A DNA stretch of 7,687 bases from CAZGMJ01 sp964526785 (GTDB taxonomy: Bacteria > Planctomycetota > Phycisphaerae > Sedimentisphaerales > Anaerobacaceae). Position numbers and translations under genes: made by a program. Within the stretch, counting starts at the first letter, position 1. Every line of letters starts with the position of its first letter. The stretch spans positions 1-7,687 of the forward strand of contig CAZGMJ010000121.1 of NCBI GenBank assembly GCA_964526785.1, in the 5' to 3' direction. Below, in pieces: positions 4,693-7,687 of this stretch. The notes beneath the pieces were generated by a model, which ran no database searches, was not told the DNA's origin, and saw nothing but the letters and a program-made list of their open reading frames with translations.

Positions 4693-7077
4693 TCAATGGC
4701 TCAACATATCTGCAGTGATGGTGCGCTTTCGCGAATCTTCGAGTTTCCGTAAGGCCATGCAGATAATCTCTCCCCAGCCGTTGTCGAGGAACTCTATTCG
4801 CAACTTGTGCTTGCCCCTGTCGAGGCCAGCTAGTGCCACGCTTTCAAGTTCTTCCATGCCGTTGTCGACGATGCGCCGGCCGTCGATATAGATCCGGCAA
4901 ACATCGGCTTTTGCAGTGTCGATATGAACGTTGTAGGCGCCCGGTTCGTCGATCTGCAGATACCCTTCCAAAAGCAGCGAGAACTTGTCGCCCCGGTGTC
5001 CGACCGACTCGATACTCAACTCCCACGCCACGCCCGTCTCCGCCGGTTTCAGCGAATCGAAGTCCGGCATGGACTCGCCTCCCCCCTCGAAGAACGCGTA
5101 GGTAAGACCCTCGGACGTCTCGCCGGGTTCGACGCTTTCGATCATCTCGACCTCTTCGGGTTTGATGAAGCGGAACCGGGCCTCGGCCGTTTCGCCGAGT
5201 TGCTTGCCGTCCTTGAACCCCGCGGCCTTGACGACAACGTCCTCGCTCACGGTGAACGGCGCCTCATACAGCGGCGAATCTGCCGTCGGTTCCGTGCCGT
5301 CCAGCGTATAGCGGGTCTCGACATCCTTGGTCTCGTTGAACAGCCGCACTGTGACCGTCTCGCCTTTGGGGTAATAGCCGTCCGGCGTCTTGACGGTCGG
5401 CGTGCCCGGATTCTTCGAGAAAAGCGTCCCCCCCACGAAGAAACCGGCGGTCGTGCCAAGCTGATCGCGATATTCCGCCAATTTCTTGGATACCTCAGCG
5501 TTGAAGGAGAGCTTGCGGAAGATCTCGTTTTCTCCGGCGATGCAGTGCTTGCCGAAGCTCACGCGCTTCCAGGAATTGCGGACCGCCGGGTTGAACATGC
5601 GGATGTCCCCCTCGCCGAACCAGTCGAGGACCACGTCATTGAGCTGAACGTCGTCCAAAAAAAGCATGTTGGTGGTCCGCTCGGATTCCGCGATCTCGTC
5701 GAAGTAGCCGCCCGTGGTGCCGTCGTCCGAGCCCTGGTCCGTGATCCCGTGCCACGTGATCACCAGCTTCGCCTCGTCGGGCTTGGCGATATGCACGGCC
5801 ATCTCGGCGCCCGGGGCCACGACAAGCCCATATCCGTGCGATGACGCTGACGTGCCCCTCAGACGGAAATCGGACCAGTTTGGCGCTTTGTCGGATTTCG
5901 GGTACGTGCCCTTGGGGTCCTTGATGCTCAGGCCGAGATAGACGTTGCGCGTAATCGGTTCGTCGGGCGTGCCGACCAACAGGGCGCCCTTGAGGCGCAG
6001 GTCGTCCTTGTAGAGCTGGTTGCCGTTTTTGCCGAAGACCGCACCGGACTTCAAGACAACCCTGGCCTCTTTTTCGATCGTCTGGGTGGTCCGCCCGCCG
6101 ATGGAGAACACGCCGTTCTTCTCGAGGATGGTCACGCCGCGGAGCCAGTGGGTCTCATCGCCGGACCGGAATGTACCGATCATCGTGACCGAGGCCTCCA
6201 CGTCGTCCTTGCGGATAACCCATTTCCTCGCAAAGTACTTGGCGGACTTCATCATCCTGCTGAACTCTTCCGGCGTTTTCGGGGGATCGCCCGTGTAAGG
6301 CTTGCCGTTGACGTAGAAACTGTGCTTGGCGCCGCGGATGAACGCGCAGCCACCGCCATCGATGTGTCCGTTCTCGTCAATCCACAGATTCCCGTAGGCG
6401 CCTTGCAGGCCGTGGCTGAATGACGCGCAGGACTCTATTGTGATGTGCCGCGCGATGTAGGTACCGTCCCGGCCGCGAACCTGGTAGTCCGACGCGGCGG
6501 CGGGAATGAGCAGGTCAGTGTTCCGGTTCAGCGCCGTGACCCCGCGGCTGCGGCCCCAGGACGGCCCGGTCCAGATCTCCGTCGCGTCCAGCGTTCGGAC
6601 TTCCCCGTTCACCAGCCAGTTGTCCGGATCGCCGAACCGACCGCTCTTGCCGGGACGTGCCCACACAAGCAGTTGCCTCGGCTTATCCCATGTCTCCGTG
6701 GTGTAAGCGGGTTTGCGCCCCTTCTCCGGCGGTTCTTCCGGCCAGTCGACCCGGCCCAGCAGCTTCCGGTCCTCGTCCGAAAACTCCCGCTTCGGATTCA
6801 GCTTCCGCCTCTCCCCGTCCACCGTCACGGCATGGACGTGTTCCTTCAGGAAGCTCCGCACCGTCGCCAGGCGCGGCGAGTAGACGATCAGGTGGTCCGG
6901 CATGTCGAACTGCACGGCCAGGTGACCTTCAACCTCCGTCCCGTCCACCAGCTCGATCGTGCAAGGCTTGAGCATCAGATCAGACACGTCCTCGGCGGCG
7001 CCCGCCGGCGATATCTGCAGCAAGGTCGCCACGGCCATCGCCGCCAAAATCATTTTCATCTTCTTTCCTCGGTTCAT
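4693..7077 (-). CDS. P4: multidomain secreted protein with beta-rich core, chitobiase-C-like and PA14-like domains
   Basis: 794 residues from the ATG at 7077, with AGGAG five bases upstream. A second in-frame ATG at residue 7 (7059) also follows a GAGGAAAG stretch, so the start could be either. The signal peptide is MKMILAAMAVATLLQISPAGA plus a basic extension. Shared module at residues 33-142 (LKPC 36-39, YSPRLATVRSFLK 66-78), 83/110 identical to P2 by hand count. Beta-rich region with DLLIPAA (188-194), ARHITIE (209-215), GNLWI (229-233), GAKHSF (249-254), GTPDEPIT (369-376), H-AKPDEAKLVITWH (429-443) and SWKRVSFGKHC (502-512). Chitobiase-C-terminal-like (Fn3-associated) domain about 564-637 with RYTLDGTEPTADSPLY (589-604). 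PA14-like domain about 652-794 (GYLQIDEPGAYNVHID, IYIDGRRIVDN, DRGKHKLRIEF), ending MLSH. First paralog after the hydrolase gene. No recognisable active site; a surface or extracellular glycan-related role is inferred. Confidence 0.93.
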   Translation of the reverse strand: MNRGKKMKMILAAMAVATLLQISPAGAAEDVSDLMLKPCTIELVDGTEVEGHLAVQFDMPDHLIVYSPRLATVRSFLKEHVHAVTVDGERRKLNPKREFSDEDRKLLGRVDWPEEPPEKGRKPAYTTETWDKPRQLLVWARPGKSGRFGDPDNWLVNGEVRTLDATEIWTGPSWGRSRGVTALNRNTDLLIPAAASDYQVRGRDGTYIARHITIESCASFSHGLQGAYGNLWIDENGHIDGGGCAFIRGAKHSFYVNGKPYTGDPPKTPEEFSRMMKSAKYFARKWVIRKDDVEASVTMIGTFRSGDETHWLRGVTILEKNGVFSIGGRTTQTIEKEARVVLKSGAVFGKNGNQLYKDDLRLKGALLVGTPDEPITRNVYLGLSIKDPKGTYPKSDKAPNWSDFRLRGTSASSHGYGLVVAPGAEMAVHIAKPDEAKLVITWHGITDQGSDDGTTGGYFDEIAESERTTNMLFLDDVQLNDVVLDWFGEGDIRMFNPAVRNSWKRVSFGKHCIAGENEIFRKLSFNAEVSKKLAEYRDQLGTTAGFFVGGTLFSKNPGTPTVKTPDGYYPKGETVTVRLFNETKDVETRYTLDGTEPTADSPLYEAPFTVSEDVVVKAAGFKDGKQLGETAEARFRFIKPEEVEMIESVEPGETSEGLTYAFFEGGGESMPDFDSLKPAETGVAWELSIESVGHRGDKFSLLLEGYLQIDEPGAYNVHIDTAKADVCRIYIDGRRIVDNGMEELESVALAGLDRGKHKLRIEFLDNGWGEIICMALRKLEDSRKRTITADMLSH

Positions 7078-7082
7078 GGTTT

Positions 7083-7088
7083 CTCCTG
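7083..7088 (-). promoter_or_regulatory. Shine-Dalgarno of P4
   Basis: Minus strand CAGGAG, five bases before the ATG at 7077. It supports the upstream of the two possible P4 starts. Confidence 0.65.
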
Positions 7089-7101
7089 TTCACGCTTACT
7101 G

Positions 7102-7121
7102 AGCCCGCGGGGCGCCGGGCT
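7102..7121 (-). other. GC-rich hairpin between hydrolase gene and P4
   Basis: AGCCCG (7102-7107) and CGGGCT (7116-7121) form a perfect six-base stem around an eight-base loop in the 62-base gap. No T-run follows on the minus strand, so it does not look like an intrinsic terminator. It could damp read-through or protect the upstream message end, or be chance in GC-rich DNA. Confidence 0.3.
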
Positions 7122-7139
7122 TCGTCGGAGCCTGCAACG

Positions 7140-7687
7140 TCAGTCCTCGCCCCGGGAGGGAAACGCCCCGACGGCGATGGCCCAGTCGCTCTTGCGGGGT
7201 GCCTTCCATGTCTGCTTGCCAGCCTTGAGGGGGCCGATGTCGATCTCGCGGTACGTCTTCTTCGTGTCCACCGCCACGGCCGGCCGCGGGCCGGTCATGT
7301 CCGACAGGTCCATCGTGAGCTTCTCGGTGTCTTCCTTGTAGACGACGAGGTGCTCTTGATCGGGCGTGGCCAGGGCAAAGCCGTCGGTGAGATCTCTTGC
7401 GCGCCGCATGTCGAGCAGAAAACGGCCGTCCCAGAACCTGCGGAAACAGACGAACTGCTCGGGGCGGGGGTAAAGCCCCTTGTCGTAATAGCTCTTGGGG
7501 TAGTGTCCCCAGAATCCCATCATGCCCCCGGCGATCGCCTGACGCCACATGAACCGGCGCGAGCCGTCCTGAGTGAGTCCGCCGCGGCCGCGCAGGTACG
7601 TGTCGCGCTCCTCGAACAGGTGCGGACGGTTCGGATCGGATTCGAGCTTCTCGACGATCTCGTTGTAAGCTTCCACACCGTAGCCGG
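7140..7687 (-). CDS. C-terminal part of a DUF4038-type glycoside hydrolase with putative collagen-binding-like domain (5' end off window)
   Basis: The frame is open through the right edge (first full codons read GYGVEAYNEI), so the GTG at 7676 is probably an internal valine and not the start. About 182 residues are visible. The first 60 resemble the end of a TIM-barrel hydrolase of the DUF4038/apiosidase-like type: HLFEERDTYLR, where a Glu of FEER may be the late-strand catalytic acid, then RRFMWRQAIAGGMMGFWGHY, typical of the 'R--W-A--AG' helix in that family. The last 100 or so (FRRFWDGRFLLDM, DGFALAT, HLVVYKEDTEKLTMDLSDMTG, DWAIAV) resemble the putative collagen-binding domain that commonly follows DUF4038. 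Expected role: exported cleavage of glycosidic bonds in a plant or algal polysaccharide; substrate not deducible. The stop lies 62 bases upstream of the P4 start, so it is likely the upstream gene of the same transcript. Family assignment is from motif memory and moderately sure. Confidence 0.75.
   Translation of the reverse strand, partial: GYGVEAYNEIVEKLESDPNRPHLFEERDTYLRGRGGLTQDGSRRFMWRQAIAGGMMGFWGHYPKSYYDKGLYPRPEQFVCFRRFWDGRFLLDMRRARDLTDGFALATPDQEHLVVYKEDTEKLTMDLSDMTGPRPAVAVDTKKTYREIDIGPLKAGKQTWKAPRKSDWAIAVGAFPSRGED

Noticed and set aside
4658..4696. TTG start of P3 at 4696 overlapping the P4 stop
   Set aside because: It would put a polar 12-residue extension before the signal peptide and uses a rare start codon. 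The ATG at 4660 gives a normal signal peptide and a spacing like the other genes.
7674..7676. GTG at 7676 as start of the right-edge gene
   Set aside because: The frame stays open to the edge and the visible protein is only the C-terminal portion of the hydrolase family, so the gene must begin outside the window.

Overview
All recognisable genes in this window are on the minus strand and read right to left as one probable operon. The order of transcription is: the 3' end of a secreted-glycosidase-like gene (7140-7687), then four tandem paralogous secreted proteins, here called P4 (4693-7077), P3 (3053-4660), P2 (601-3024) and P1 (1-556). P1 runs off the left edge. Gaps between genes are only 28 to 62 bases, each paralog has a visible Shine-Dalgarno sequence, and no convincing terminator or internal promoter is seen.

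The four paralogs begin with a signal peptide and then a shared module of about 110 residues. By my hand alignment this module is 71-79% identical between the pairs I compared. It contains one invariant cysteine (in LKPC) and an invariant YSPRLATVRSFLK motif. After it the proteins diverge to roughly 40% identity in an all-beta central region. That region has short recurring motifs (GN-W-I, G-KH-F--N, GT---P-T, H-A-P--A-LV--WH) and loosely recalls G8-type or parallel beta-helix surface proteins. P2 and P4 then carry a chitobiase/hexosaminidase C-terminal-like (Fn3-associated) domain and a PA14-like domain, and both end in LSH. P3 stops before these two domains. P1 is cut by the window edge before the central region.

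The gene at the right edge has the C-terminal half of a DUF4038-type glycoside hydrolase followed by a putative collagen-binding-like beta-domain. Its position upstream suggests that the paralogs belong to a cell-surface or secreted system for binding or processing a complex glycan. That is inference: no paralog shows a catalytic motif I recognise.

The organism is probably a free-living Gram-negative bacterium of the Planctomycetota/Verrucomicrobiota/Lentisphaerota group. This rests on the domain mix (PA14, chitobiase-C-terminal-like, DUF4038-type hydrolase), large secreted paralog families and generally GC-rich coding DNA. It is a guess from style, not a marker-based assignment. GC content is uneven: P1 is visibly poorer in GC than P2. 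The long plus-strand reading frames are antisense shadows of the real genes.
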